A stretch of DNA of 45,801 bases from Alteromonadaceae bacterium. Lineage in GTDB: Bacteria; Pseudomonadota; Gammaproteobacteria; Enterobacterales; Alteromonadaceae. Positions within the stretch are counted from its first letter, which is position 1, and the number at the start of each line of letters is the position of its first letter. Below are positions 1 to 8,848 of the stretch, one piece after another. The position numbers and the translations under genes were made by a program. Under the pieces are notes generated by a model that ran no database searches, was not told where the DNA came from, and was given only the letters and a program-made list of their open reading frames with translations. The stretch covers positions 1 through 45,801 of the forward strand of contig WFQC01000158.1 of the NCBI GenBank assembly GCA_015487235.1. Direction: 5' to 3'.

Positions 1-2297
1 CTGTCGGTAGGATCATGCAGCATATCTTTAACAAAAGAGCCGTCAATTTTGACACTACCAGCAGGAATTTGTTTTAAATAGGCAAACGTACTAAAGCCGG
101 TACCAAAATCATCGATTGAAAAATGGCACCCTAGCTCATTCAAACCATTCACCATACGCTGTGTAGCGGTAATATTCGACAAACTAGCACTTTCGGTTAA
201 TTCAAAAATAATGGTGTCAGGATCTATTTGATACTCACTAAGTTTTTCAGCAATATAAGTAAATAAGCTTTCATCAGAAAAAGCTTGAGCCGAAAGGTTA
301 ATAGCCACTCTTGTTAGAACACCATGCTGCTGTTTTAAGCTCAGTGCTTTGTTAATAACATGCCGATCTAATAGGTTCATATCATCAGCTTTTTCAAGGG
401 AAGGTATAAATTTATCAGGGAAGACAAGCTCATCGTCAATCAGTAAACGCACTAACGCTTCGTAACACTCAATTTTTTTTGTTGCAACGTCTACAATAGG
501 TTGAAAGTGCAACACAACACAGTCTTCAACAAGTGCCTGTTGTAACTTTTGTGACCATTCAAAGCGTTGCTTTAAGCTTTCTGTGGTTTCATCTTTTTCA
601 GAAAAAACATGAACACGATTACGGCCACTTTCTTTTGCCGCAAACATAGCAATATCAGCTTGTTGTAAGTAAAGATCTTCCGATTTAGCGTTACCATTAA
701 TGATGGCAATACCAATACTGCAACTGAGCTTATAAACTTGCTCATTAAAACAAAAACTGGTATCAGCAATTACCTGACAGATTTCCGCAGCAGCTTCTTT
801 TGCACCTTGTAAGTTAGTATTCATCAATAACATTGCAAATTCGTCACCGCCAATACGACACAGCACATCACTTGCTCGCGTACGTTCTTTTAGCAATCTA
901 GCAACCTCTTTTAATACGAGATCGCCTTGTTTATGACCTTGAGAATCATTAATAATTTTAAAGTGATCTAAATCGAGGTAAAGCAATGCATGTTCAAGCC
1001 CACTACGCTTGGCAATACTAGCTGCATTAAATAATTCGGTATCAAAATAATAACGATTATGAATACCCGTTAAAGAGTCATGTAAGGCAACGTGTTGTAA
1101 ACGATGCTCAGCTTTTTTACGTACACTAATATCATCAATAGTGGCTGAAATACCAATAATTTGCTCACTTTCATCATAGTGAGGTGAAAGGTTTATTTCA
1201 CACCAAATAATTTGTCCATCACGCTTTTTAAGCTTAAATTCTAAGCTATCTTGGGTTAGCTCTTCTAAAAGTAATTTGGTAATAGACTCTTGAATGTATT
1301 GCTTAGTTTGAAAATTGTCTTCTTCAATAAAGTTGCTAAAAGGTTTACCAATGCTCTCTGAAATCATAAAGCCTGTTAATTTATACCAAGCATTGTTTAA
1401 AAACGAAATACGCCCCGCCGAGGTTAATTCAATAACAATACTACCTAAACTATCAAGAATACGGTAATGATGTTTTGAAAGAGAATCGTACTTTTGCTGT
1501 TCACTTTCTAATGCTCTACTTTTTAAAGCAAATTGTTGAGTTGCCACAAGAAAATCTTCTCGTTTAATGGCAATATCACAAATTTTTCTTAACTGCTCGG
1601 CTCTAAAAGGCTTTTGAATATAATCAGCTGCACCTTTAGTAAGCATTAATTCAGCTAAATCTATGGTGCCATGTGCGGTCATCGCAATGACAACTTGCTG
1701 TGGATTTAAACCAATTAAGGTATCAAGCACTTCATCACCCGACATGCCTGGCAACATAATATCGAGTAGAACAATGTCATAAACATTGTCTTTAAATTTT
1801 TGAATACCAATAAACCCATCTTCAGCAATATCAACAGTAAAGTTATTTTTGAGCATACGAGCGACTAAATTGGCAGTATCTTCAGTATCTTCGATAACCA
1901 ACACCTTAGGCAATTCGTCTAAACAGTTTACGCCTTGTAAAACCTGTTGAGCTACCTCAGCAATAAATTCTAATTCGGTATATGAAATTACACGTGAGAT
2001 ATCAAACATACGCGCTGTAGTTTGGGCTATGCGTTCACTATAATTTTCAGTCACTAAAATAATCGGAAGATCGGCATTAGTTGACAAAATACCGGTACGA
2101 ATAAAACGTGCTAGGCGCCAGCCATCAACTTCACCAATATCAACTTCAGTTAAAACAATATCAAAGGGATTGTTTCGTAATTCAACAATCGCTTCGCGGC
2201 TACTAGAAACTTGAATAACACTGGCGCCCACTTTGGCTAACTTTTCAGAAACTACTTTACTAGCAACGATATTTTTCAAAATTAATAATACGATCAA
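1..2297 (-). CDS. Response regulator with REC-REC-PAS-GGDEF-EAL domains (C-terminus cut by window edge)
   Basis: This is a cytoplasmic c-di-GMP signalling protein, about 765 codons visible, open through the left edge. The likely start is TTG at 2295-2297: an in-frame TAG lies just upstream and AGGT sits about 7 bases before it. Residues 1-120 look like a degenerate receiver, with LTEVDIGEVDG where the phospho-Asp loop should be. Residues 131-245 are a canonical receiver with phospho-acceptor Asp near 179 (LLDIMLPGMSG) and a KPF motif. A PAS domain follows at about 280-395. The GGDEF domain has an intact RIGGDEF near 481-487 and an RxxD inhibitory site five residues before it. The EAL domain carries YEALVRL near 613 and the IDDFGTG loop near 729. 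It is therefore potentially active in both c-di-GMP synthesis and breakdown. The last part of the EAL domain (roughly 80 residues) is missing. No TM segment or partner kinase is visible. Confidence 0.9.
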   Translation of the reverse strand, partial: MIVLLILKNIVASKVVSEKLAKVGASVIQVSSSREAIVELRNNPFDIVLTEVDIGEVDGWRLARFIRTGILSTNADLPIILVTENYSERIAQTTARMFDISRVISYTELEFIAEVAQQVLQGVNCLDELPKVLVIEDTEDTANLVARMLKNNFTVDIAEDGFIGIQKFKDNVYDIVLLDIMLPGMSGDEVLDTLIGLNPQQVVIAMTAHGTIDLAELMLTKGAADYIQKPFRAEQLRKICDIAIKREDFLVATQQFALKSRALESEQQKYDSLSKHHYRILDSLGSIVIELTSAGRISFLNNAWYKLTGFMISESIGKPFSNFIEEDNFQTKQYIQESITKLLLEELTQDSLEFKLKKRDGQIIWCEINLSPHYDESEQIIGISATIDDISVRKKAEHRLQHVALHDSLTGIHNRYYFDTELFNAASIAKRSGLEHALLYLDLDHFKIINDSQGHKQGDLVLKEVARLLKERTRASDVLCRIGGDEFAMLLMNTNLQGAKEAAAEICQVIADTSFCFNEQVYKLSCSIGIAIINGNAKSEDLYLQQADIAMFAAKESGRNRVHVFSEKDETTESLKQRFEWSQKLQQALVEDCVVLHFQPIVDVATKKIECYEALVRLLIDDELVFPDKFIPSLEKADDMNLLDRHVINKALSLKQQHGVLTRVAINLSAQAFSDESLFTYIAEKLSEYQIDPDTIIFELTESASLSNITATQRMVNGLNELGCHFSIDDFGTGFSTFAYLKQIPAGSVKIDGSFVKDMLHDPTD

Positions 2298-2481
2298 AAT
2301 ATTACCTACTGATAACTAGAATTTCCTTGATACAGACTAAGGGCGCTAGCCCTTTCCAAATATGTCTTAAATTAATTTACACAGGGTTTTATCCCAATAC
2401 CTATACTTTGCCCATTCACTAAACACAGCTCAGCTATGTTTTTAAGCAATCACCGTTAAAACGACAACGCTTTGTGAGTAA

Positions 2482-2645
2482 TGCCAATTCTATTAAGTAA
2501 ATGATCTAAAATTTGCGTAGGAAAAATGATGGTTAGCAAGGCTTGAATTGTAGTAAGTAGTTATTCTACTTACAAAATTCATAACGCAGCTAGGCATTAT
2601 TTTAACCAGCAAGGTTGATCAGTTATTTATTAGGGTTGGTATAAG
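2482..2645 (+). repeat. MITE-like interspersed repeat, copy A
   Basis: The element is about 164 bp and runs from GCCAATTC to TTGGTATAA. Its ends form imperfect inverted repeats of about 27 bp: the left starts (A/G)CCAATTCTATTAAGTAA and the reverse complement of the right starts ACCAACCCTAATAAATAA. A perfect 8-bp hairpin, GTAAGTAG-TTATT-CTACTTAC (2553-2573), sits exactly at the centre. A near-identical copy lies inverted at 24797-24962 and a diverged one at 42726-42890. It has no coding capacity, so any mobility would need a transposase in trans. Confidence 0.85.
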
Positions 2646-2697
2646 ACCTTTGTATATGGCATAAAAACATACTCGCATCAATACGCCCTGTTATCAA

Positions 2698-2739
2698 TAA
2701 TAGCTAATAATCGAATATAATATTGATTATTGGCTATTA
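2698..2739. terminator. AT-rich hairpin downstream of mrcB, possible terminator
   Basis: The arms TAATAGCTAATAATC (2698-2712) and GATTATTGGCTATTA (2725-2739) pair over 15 bp with one mismatch and a 12-base loop. On the plus strand the hairpin is followed by TTTTTC. On the minus strand, where mrcB transcription arrives, the following U-run is weak, so termination for mrcB is plausible but not certain. Confidence 0.4.
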
Positions 2740-2795
2740 TTTTTCGGAAAAATCATAATCTTTCACAAAAAATACGCGAGAAAGAATAACCAGCA

Positions 2796-5135
2796 TTAAT
2801 CTATGCCGAATAAACGTTCTAACCATGAGCGTTTTTTTTCACGTTTTTTCAAGCAATGTTTTTGTATTGCGATACCAGCAATCACAGCAGGGTATTGCAC
2901 AATGTCACTGCATTCTTCAGTAACGGCATTACCGGTTTTTTGTTCAAACCAAAATAAACCGATATTATCTGGCATAACTAAAGTCTTACTAGCAATGCCC
3001 TGCTGTTTTATATAATCAGCAAATAAGACTAGCGCACCACTACTACCCGTTAATTTAGAAGGTTTATTATCGTCTCGTCCAACCCAAGTGGTGATCAAAT
3101 GTTTAGCATCATAACCAACAAACCAACTATCTCGTAATTGGTTGGTCGTACCCGTTTTGCCCGCCAAGTTATGTTCAGGCAAACGCCATGTTAATGACTT
3201 AGCCGTACCTTGTTCAACCACCTTGCGCAATGCATAATTGATCAAGTAACTTCCGCCATCAGAGAGCCGCTGTTCACTATTTTTAGGGGCTTGCCACAAT
3301 ACTTGGTTATTATTATCAAGCACTTCTATAATAGCATGTTGCTGGCGATAATAACCTTGTGCAGCAATGGTTTGATAAAGCTGACTCACTTCAAGTGGTG
3401 ACATATTAATCGAGCCAAGCAACATTGATGGCCTTAAAGGAATTTTCTCTTGATAGCCCAAGGCCTTAATTGCATCACTCACGTTACTTAGCCCTAATGA
3501 TAAACCTAAGTTTACCGTTGGAATATTCAATGAATGTGTTAATGCATTAAGTAAATTAACATGCCCTCGATAGTTACCGTCATAGTTTTTAGGTTGCCAA
3601 ACATTACCGCTGTTATCAGGTATTTTAAGCGGTTTATCAACCAATAATGTCGCTAAGTTATATTGTTGATAACGTTCGAGTGCAGCTAAATAAATAACAG
3701 GTTTTATTAATGAACCAATGGGTCTTTTCGCATTAAGTGCACGATTAAAACCAGCGTACCCGCTATTTCTATCACCAATAAGTGCACGAATTTCTCCGCT
3801 TGTAATGTCAACAACAACCATGGCCGCTTGTAATTTATCGCTCTGGTATTTTTGCTCAAGTTCACTGAGTTTTTTATGAACCGTTTTACTCAGGAGTTTT
3901 TGGCTTAGTGCAGAAAATCCAGTAAAAATACGCAACCCTGATTGCTGTTTAAGATCAGGTAAAAGTTGATTTAATTCTTGTTTTACCACCTGTAAATAAG
4001 CAGGATACGACTGCTTGCGTAAGCGCCTTGTTTGTCGAATAGTTAACGGTGACTCTACTGCGGCAATATATTCATCTCTTGAGAGTAAAGACTTTTCAAA
4101 CATTAAATTGAGTACTAGATCACGACGGTCTTTAGCACGTTTGGAATGACGCCACGGATCATAAAAACTTGGGCCTTTAATTTGCGCCACTAACAAAGCC
4201 ATTTGCTCATGACTTAACTGGGCTAAACTTTGACCAAAATAAAACTTGGCCGCTAAAGCAAAGCCATAAATACCATTACCAAAATGTTGCCCTAAATAGA
4301 CTTCATTAACATAAGCCTCTAATAATTGATCTTTGCTATAACGATATTCAAGAATTAATGCCATTAACGCTTCATTAATTTTACGTGTGAGGGTTCGCTC
4401 ACGTGTTAAAAACATATTTTTAACTAACTGCTGTGTTAATGTGCTACCCCCTTGTACGGTTCTTCCTGCACTAATATTGACCAATAAAGCCCGTAAAATA
4501 CCTAAGGGAGAAACACCGTGATGATAATAAAAATCACGATCTTCAACCAATAGCAAAGTATCTAATAGCTTTTCGGGTACATCTTCTAATGACACTAACA
4601 AGCGATCTTCATTGTTTTTAGGCACAATGCGATCAAGTAATATGGGCTCTAGTAAAACTGACTTGACCTGTAGATTATTTTGATAAAGCTGAGAGATCAC
4701 ACCTTGCTTTTCATCAATTTGTAGCAAAGTTTCGCCTTCTTCACCAAAGCCAAAATCAAATGCTCGGCGATAAATAATGAGTCGATGAGGTGTTTGAGCA
4801 AATTGCCCTGCTTTAGTAACAGTCACTACTTTTTTATAACCTGTTAACTCAAGCTCTGTAGCAATATTCTTTAAGTTGATTTTTTGCTGTACTTGTAGCT
4901 GAGATATTTTGCCATACACTTGAATAGGTATTTGCCAACGTTGCCCCTCAAACTTACGCTGTACCTTGCCATCAAGGTAAACCACATAAATAATTAAACC
5001 GAGAATAATTGCCAATGATAATTTTAAGCTAGTACGAAAAAACCAAGCCAAGAAACGCTGTACAGGCGAAGAAGGTGTTGAAGCGGATTTATTTATTTTT
5101 TTCGGTGCTTTTTTTACTGCTTTTTTAGCGGCCAT
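2796..5135 (-). CDS. mrcB: Penicillin-binding protein 1B (bifunctional glycosyltransferase/transpeptidase)
   Basis: This class A PBP polymerises lipid II and cross-links peptidoglycan at the outer face of the inner membrane. The protein has 779 residues, near the usual size. It has a basic cytoplasmic tail, one TM segment at about 36-54, and a region at about 60-155 consistent with the UB2H domain that binds LpoB. The GT51 domain contains EDRDF (Glu198), the QGGSTLTQQ motif at 228-236 and the RKINEA helix near 251. The transpeptidase has SLIK (Ser475, Lys478), SLN (535-537) and KTGT (660-663), so all catalytic motifs are intact. The gene follows hrpB on the same strand with a 90-bp gap, as in E. 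coli (hrpB-mrcB). No lpoB is visible in the window. Identification is confident. Confidence 0.96.
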   Translation of the reverse strand: MAAKKAVKKAPKKINKSASTPSSPVQRFLAWFFRTSLKLSLAIILGLIIYVVYLDGKVQRKFEGQRWQIPIQVYGKISQLQVQQKINLKNIATELELTGYKKVVTVTKAGQFAQTPHRLIIYRRAFDFGFGEEGETLLQIDEKQGVISQLYQNNLQVKSVLLEPILLDRIVPKNNEDRLLVSLEDVPEKLLDTLLLVEDRDFYYHHGVSPLGILRALLVNISAGRTVQGGSTLTQQLVKNMFLTRERTLTRKINEALMALILEYRYSKDQLLEAYVNEVYLGQHFGNGIYGFALAAKFYFGQSLAQLSHEQMALLVAQIKGPSFYDPWRHSKRAKDRRDLVLNLMFEKSLLSRDEYIAAVESPLTIRQTRRLRKQSYPAYLQVVKQELNQLLPDLKQQSGLRIFTGFSALSQKLLSKTVHKKLSELEQKYQSDKLQAAMVVVDITSGEIRALIGDRNSGYAGFNRALNAKRPIGSLIKPVIYLAALERYQQYNLATLLVDKPLKIPDNSGNVWQPKNYDGNYRGHVNLLNALTHSLNIPTVNLGLSLGLSNVSDAIKALGYQEKIPLRPSMLLGSINMSPLEVSQLYQTIAAQGYYRQQHAIIEVLDNNNQVLWQAPKNSEQRLSDGGSYLINYALRKVVEQGTAKSLTWRLPEHNLAGKTGTTNQLRDSWFVGYDAKHLITTWVGRDDNKPSKLTGSSGALVLFADYIKQQGIASKTLVMPDNIGLFWFEQKTGNAVTEECSDIVQYPAVIAGIAIQKHCLKKREKKRSWLERLFGID

Positions 5136-5225
5136 ACCAGAATAAGATCAACAAAATTTAAGGCTAATATCATAATGCAAACCATAAAAATTCCCTAATT
5201 ATTCTTAGAAATAAAGCGGTTATAT

Positions 5226-7775
5226 TCACTTACCTTGCTTACTCTTAAGAGAATGCCGACTTGCTTTAGCATGAGCAGGATCATCAGGCCAATAATGTTT
5301 CGGATAACGGCTTTTCATGTCTTTTTGTACGGCTTTATAGCTACCTTGCCAAAACTGCTCTAAATCAGCTGTGGTTTGAATTGGCCGACCGGCTGGAGAT
5401 AAAAGCTCTAGCACTAAAGGAATGCCTTGGCTTTTTTGTGTACCTGCAACATGAGGCGTTTGTGCTAAGCCATACACTTCTTGCATGGGCAGAGCAACTT
5501 TCGGTGATTGTTGCTCAGCTTCATAACTAATAAGAAAACGTCTGCCAGTGGGGCTGATATAATAGGCTGGCGCAAGTTTATTGAGTAATTGTTGCTGTTC
5601 ATAACTTAATAAAGTTAACAGCATTTCCATAAAATTTAAGTTAGCTAACTGTGCCTTAGATTTTATTTCGCCCACAAAGGGTGTAAACCAAGCATCAAGA
5701 TTTTCTAATAAATAGTGCTCCGACAAAGTGGGCAACTCAAGCGCTTTAACAACATTAACTAACCATTGCCAACGCTTGATTAGGTTGATCACCTTAGCTT
5801 GCCATGTGAACAAATTATTGGCTTTAAAACTTAAACCTTTTTGCTTTAATAATTCAGTCCACAAGTGGGCTATTTGTTCACTGCTCGCGGGGTCTTTACT
5901 TGGTGTTTGTTCAAGTACTAGGTTCCCTAAAATAGTTTGTTTAACTGTGGAGATACGATCATTTTTCTCATGGTAAATTAAACGTGTTTGCTGATGAATT
6001 TTATCACTAAAAAGCTGATAGATATCACTTAATTCAATAGCAGTTGCCAACTTTACCGTAAGCGATCGCTGGCTTTTAAGCTGCATTAATTGCGCAGCAA
6101 CAATAAAAGCTTCATCACTGAGTTTATCTTGCACGGCCAAACTAAAACCTTTGCCATTAACGGCCACAAATTCACCTTCACGAGAACGAGCTTTAGCAAC
6201 ACGCTCAGGGTAAGCCAGTGCTAATAACACACCAGTTTTGTTAAAATAATGAGTTTCAAGCTGAGCAGAAAACTGAATACCAAGTTGTTTCGCTAAGCGT
6301 GCAGCTTGCTGTTTAATACGCTGTACAAGATGTTTATCATTAATACGATGATGAACCAAATCAATTAAGCGATGGCGTAAATCACAATCATCTTGAGCTT
6401 GCGCTCGAGAATAGAGGTCTTTTTCTTCGAGCAAGGCGGCAATATAACAAGCAAGTAGCACAAACTGTTTATTACGATCAAATTGTTTGGCCATTAATAA
6501 CATATGAGCAAAACGAGGGTGACAGTTTAACTTCGCAACCTGCTCACCATGTTGAGTAAGTTTATGTTGTTGATTAACAATATTAAGTGTTATTAACTCT
6601 TGCCATGCTTGTTGTTCTTTTACGGTATTAGGCTGTGTTAATAGAGGTAAATCAGCTAAGGCGGTAACGCCCCAACGCGCCGCTTCAATTAAGCAAGGCA
6701 ATAAATCTGCTCGTTGGATCTCAGCTACACTTTGCTCGGCTCTACGCTCAAAATCATCTTTGCTGTATAAACGAAGGCAATGGCCAGCCATAACACGCCC
6801 TGCACGTCCCGTTCGCTGAATTGCCGAAGCTTTACAAATTTGCTTTTGCTGTAATTGATTAAGCAAGCTATGGCTATTGTATTGCACTATATTTTCAAAC
6901 CCACAATCAATAACAAGATTGATCCCTTCAATCGTTAATGAGGTTTCTGCAATATTAGTGGCAATAACAAGCTTATATCGTCCTGATTTAGTTGGAGCAA
7001 TCACCTGTTGTTGAGCTTGTAAAGACATATCGCCATAGAGCGGTAAAAGATCAAAATGTGTGGGTAGCATATCAATTAAACCTTCCACTAAAAAATGGAT
7101 ATCACCCACGCCAGCAACAAAAACCAGTATTGAGCCTTGATGTTGACTAAGCTGAGTTTTAATCACCGCTAAAGCATGTTCACGCCAATATTGCAGGCGC
7201 TTAGGCGGTAAGTATTCAATTGATACCGCAAAACTTCTCCCTTCACTTTGTAAAGGATAAGCATCAGGCAATTGTTGCATGAAATACTGATTATCAAGCG
7301 TTGCCGACATCAATAATAAGCTTAAGTCATCACGCAAACCTTGCTGAATATCGCGCGCTAAAGCAAAGGCAATGTCTGCCTGCACGCTACGTTGATGAAA
7401 TTCATCAAAAATAACTAAACCACACCCCGTTAATTCTGCATCATTTTGTATAATTTGCGTCAATATGCCTTCAGTGATCACTTCTAAACGCGTTTGTGCT
7501 CCCACTTTAGTCTCATTTCGTAAACGATAACCAATTGTTTCGCCAACCTGCTCTCCAAGCTGTTTAGCTAAATAATGGGCAATATTTTTTGCGGCAATAC
7601 GACGAGGTTGTAATAGGTAAATTTTTTGCTGATGAAATTTAGCGACGTCTAATAACCATAAAGGTAAGACGGTTGATTTACCCGCGCCCGGAGGAGCAGA
7701 TAAAATAATTGTAGCTTGCGTTTCAAGCGCATCAAGTAATGCACTTTTAATTGCCTCAATAGGAAACTTTGTCAT
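5226..7775 (-). CDS. hrpB: ATP-dependent RNA helicase HrpB (DEAH family)
   Basis: This is a DExH-box helicase of 849 residues, the size expected for HrpB. Walker A is APPGAGKST (27-35). It is followed by the DEFH box near residue 123, SATLD near 157 and the QRTGRAGR motif VI near 320. The family-specific C-terminal region ends with the HrpB-type sequence around YPKHYWPDDP. Its cellular role in bacteria is poorly defined. It starts 5 bases after the oxyR stop codon, so it is probably co-transcribed and possibly translationally coupled with oxyR. mrcB lies 90 bp downstream, which preserves the hrpB-mrcB order known from enterobacteria. Confidence 0.95.
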   Translation of the reverse strand: MTKFPIEAIKSALLDALETQATIILSAPPGAGKSTVLPLWLLDVAKFHQQKIYLLQPRRIAAKNIAHYLAKQLGEQVGETIGYRLRNETKVGAQTRLEVITEGILTQIIQNDAELTGCGLVIFDEFHQRSVQADIAFALARDIQQGLRDDLSLLLMSATLDNQYFMQQLPDAYPLQSEGRSFAVSIEYLPPKRLQYWREHALAVIKTQLSQHQGSILVFVAGVGDIHFLVEGLIDMLPTHFDLLPLYGDMSLQAQQQVIAPTKSGRYKLVIATNIAETSLTIEGINLVIDCGFENIVQYNSHSLLNQLQQKQICKASAIQRTGRAGRVMAGHCLRLYSKDDFERRAEQSVAEIQRADLLPCLIEAARWGVTALADLPLLTQPNTVKEQQAWQELITLNIVNQQHKLTQHGEQVAKLNCHPRFAHMLLMAKQFDRNKQFVLLACYIAALLEEKDLYSRAQAQDDCDLRHRLIDLVHHRINDKHLVQRIKQQAARLAKQLGIQFSAQLETHYFNKTGVLLALAYPERVAKARSREGEFVAVNGKGFSLAVQDKLSDEAFIVAAQLMQLKSQRSLTVKLATAIELSDIYQLFSDKIHQQTRLIYHEKNDRISTVKQTILGNLVLEQTPSKDPASSEQIAHLWTELLKQKGLSFKANNLFTWQAKVINLIKRWQWLVNVVKALELPTLSEHYLLENLDAWFTPFVGEIKSKAQLANLNFMEMLLTLLSYEQQQLLNKLAPAYYISPTGRRFLISYEAEQQSPKVALPMQEVYGLAQTPHVAGTQKSQGIPLVLELLSPAGRPIQTTADLEQFWQGSYKAVQKDMKSRYPKHYWPDDPAHAKASRHSLKSKQGK

Positions 7776-7780
7776 ACAAA

Positions 7781-8683
7781 CTATTTACACACTCTACTTA
7801 ACTGAGCTTTAAAAATATCTCTTAACAGTGTAATTTCATTAGTACGCACATAGTTAGGTCTTATGACTAAGGCTAAGATTCGATGAGGGCCTGGTTCGCT
7901 TAAATGTATCGCTCTCAATTCTGACTCGTTATGTATTAGCTGATCTAGTGCTATTTGCGGTACGAGTGTTGTACCTAGTTTTCCAGCAACCATTTGTATT
8001 AAGGTATGCAAGCTGGCAGAGTCAAAGTCTGATCCTAATTGCTGAGATTGCAAGCGACAAGCCGCCAAGGCATGTTCTTTTAAACAATGACCATCTTTTA
8101 ATAACATTAATTTATCTATTTCGAGTTCTTCACTGGTTATTTCATCAACCTGTGAAGGACAATCATCTTTATGGCTCACCCAATAAAAATCTTCTTGCCA
8201 AAATGAAAAGCTCATCAAACCTTCAATAGCATAAGGTAATGCAAGTATAGCGGCGTCTAAGTCTCCATTTCGCAATAAATCAACTAAAACATGCGATTGA
8301 TCTTCTATTATTTTCAATTTGAACTCAGGATATTTTTGCCTAACTTCGGGTAGTACTTTAGGCAATAAATAAGGGCTAATGGTTGGAATAACGCCGATTG
8401 TCATTGGGTGGGTTAAGGGAAGCTTATTTGCATGAGATATTTGTAATAATTCATCTAATTCAATTTTAATTTTTTTCGCTTTTTCAAGTACTAACTTGCC
8501 ATTTTCAGTAATAAGTACTTGTTTGTTATTACGCTCAAAAATTTGTATGCCTAATTGTTTTTCTAATTCATTCAAAGCGGTACTTAATGCTGACTGTGAC
8601 ACATGACATGCTTCAGCCGCTTTTTTAAAGTGCAAAGTTTTTTCAATAGCAAGTGCATAGTTAAGCTGTTTCAATGAAATCAT
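7781..8683 (-). CDS. oxyR: Hydrogen peroxide-sensing LysR-type regulator OxyR
   Basis: This is a LysR-family transcription factor of 300 residues. The N-terminal winged helix-turn-helix (about 1-60) contains FKKAAEACHVSQSALS. The effector domain carries the two redox cysteines of OxyR at Cys200 and Cys209, in LLKDGHCLKEHALAAC. These match E. coli Cys199 and Cys208, which form the peroxide-induced disulfide. It is transcribed divergently from katG (165-bp gap), the classic arrangement for a regulator and its target. The adjacent hrpB starts 5 bases downstream. Both the cysteines and the context support OxyR rather than another LysR protein. Confidence 0.93.
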   Translation of the reverse strand: MISLKQLNYALAIEKTLHFKKAAEACHVSQSALSTALNELEKQLGIQIFERNNKQVLITENGKLVLEKAKKIKIELDELLQISHANKLPLTHPMTIGVIPTISPYLLPKVLPEVRQKYPEFKLKIIEDQSHVLVDLLRNGDLDAAILALPYAIEGLMSFSFWQEDFYWVSHKDDCPSQVDEITSEELEIDKLMLLKDGHCLKEHALAACRLQSQQLGSDFDSASLHTLIQMVAGKLGTTLVPQIALDQLIHNESELRAIHLSEPGPHRILALVIRPNYVRTNEITLLRDIFKAQLSRVCK

Positions 8684-8848
8684 AATTATTTATTTTTTAA
8701 CCTTATTGAGTAAAACAACGAATATAAATTTCAAGTTAACAAAAAACTGAACATCAACTTCAAATAAATTAATTAGATAAATCCTTGGCTTAATACTATT
8801 CTGAAGATGAACTAATTTATATGCAAGTAATTAACCAAGGAGATAGCA
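8684..8848. promoter_or_regulatory. Divergent oxyR/katG control region
   Basis: These 165 bp separate oxyR (-) from katG (+) and must hold both promoters and, by analogy with other species, the OxyR operator. A strong Shine-Dalgarno, AAGGAG at 8837-8842, precedes the katG ATG. I could not find a four-element ATAG/CTAT OxyR site by eye, so the operator position is left open. Confidence 0.5.

Larger units (their letters stand above)
2298..2795. other. 498-bp intergenic region with repeat copy A and a hairpin
   Basis: This gap lies between two minus-strand genes. It contains the MITE-like repeat copy A (2482-2645) and a long AT-rich hairpin (2698-2739) just beyond the mrcB stop. The regulatory start of the response regulator gene is at its left end. 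I see no convincing coding sequence in the remainder. Confidence 0.6.

Noticed and set aside
8684-8848. A full OxyR operator (four ATAG/CTAT elements at 10-bp spacing)
   Set aside because: Only single CTAT and partial matches (for example around 8798) were found, not the spaced set, so I did not call a site.
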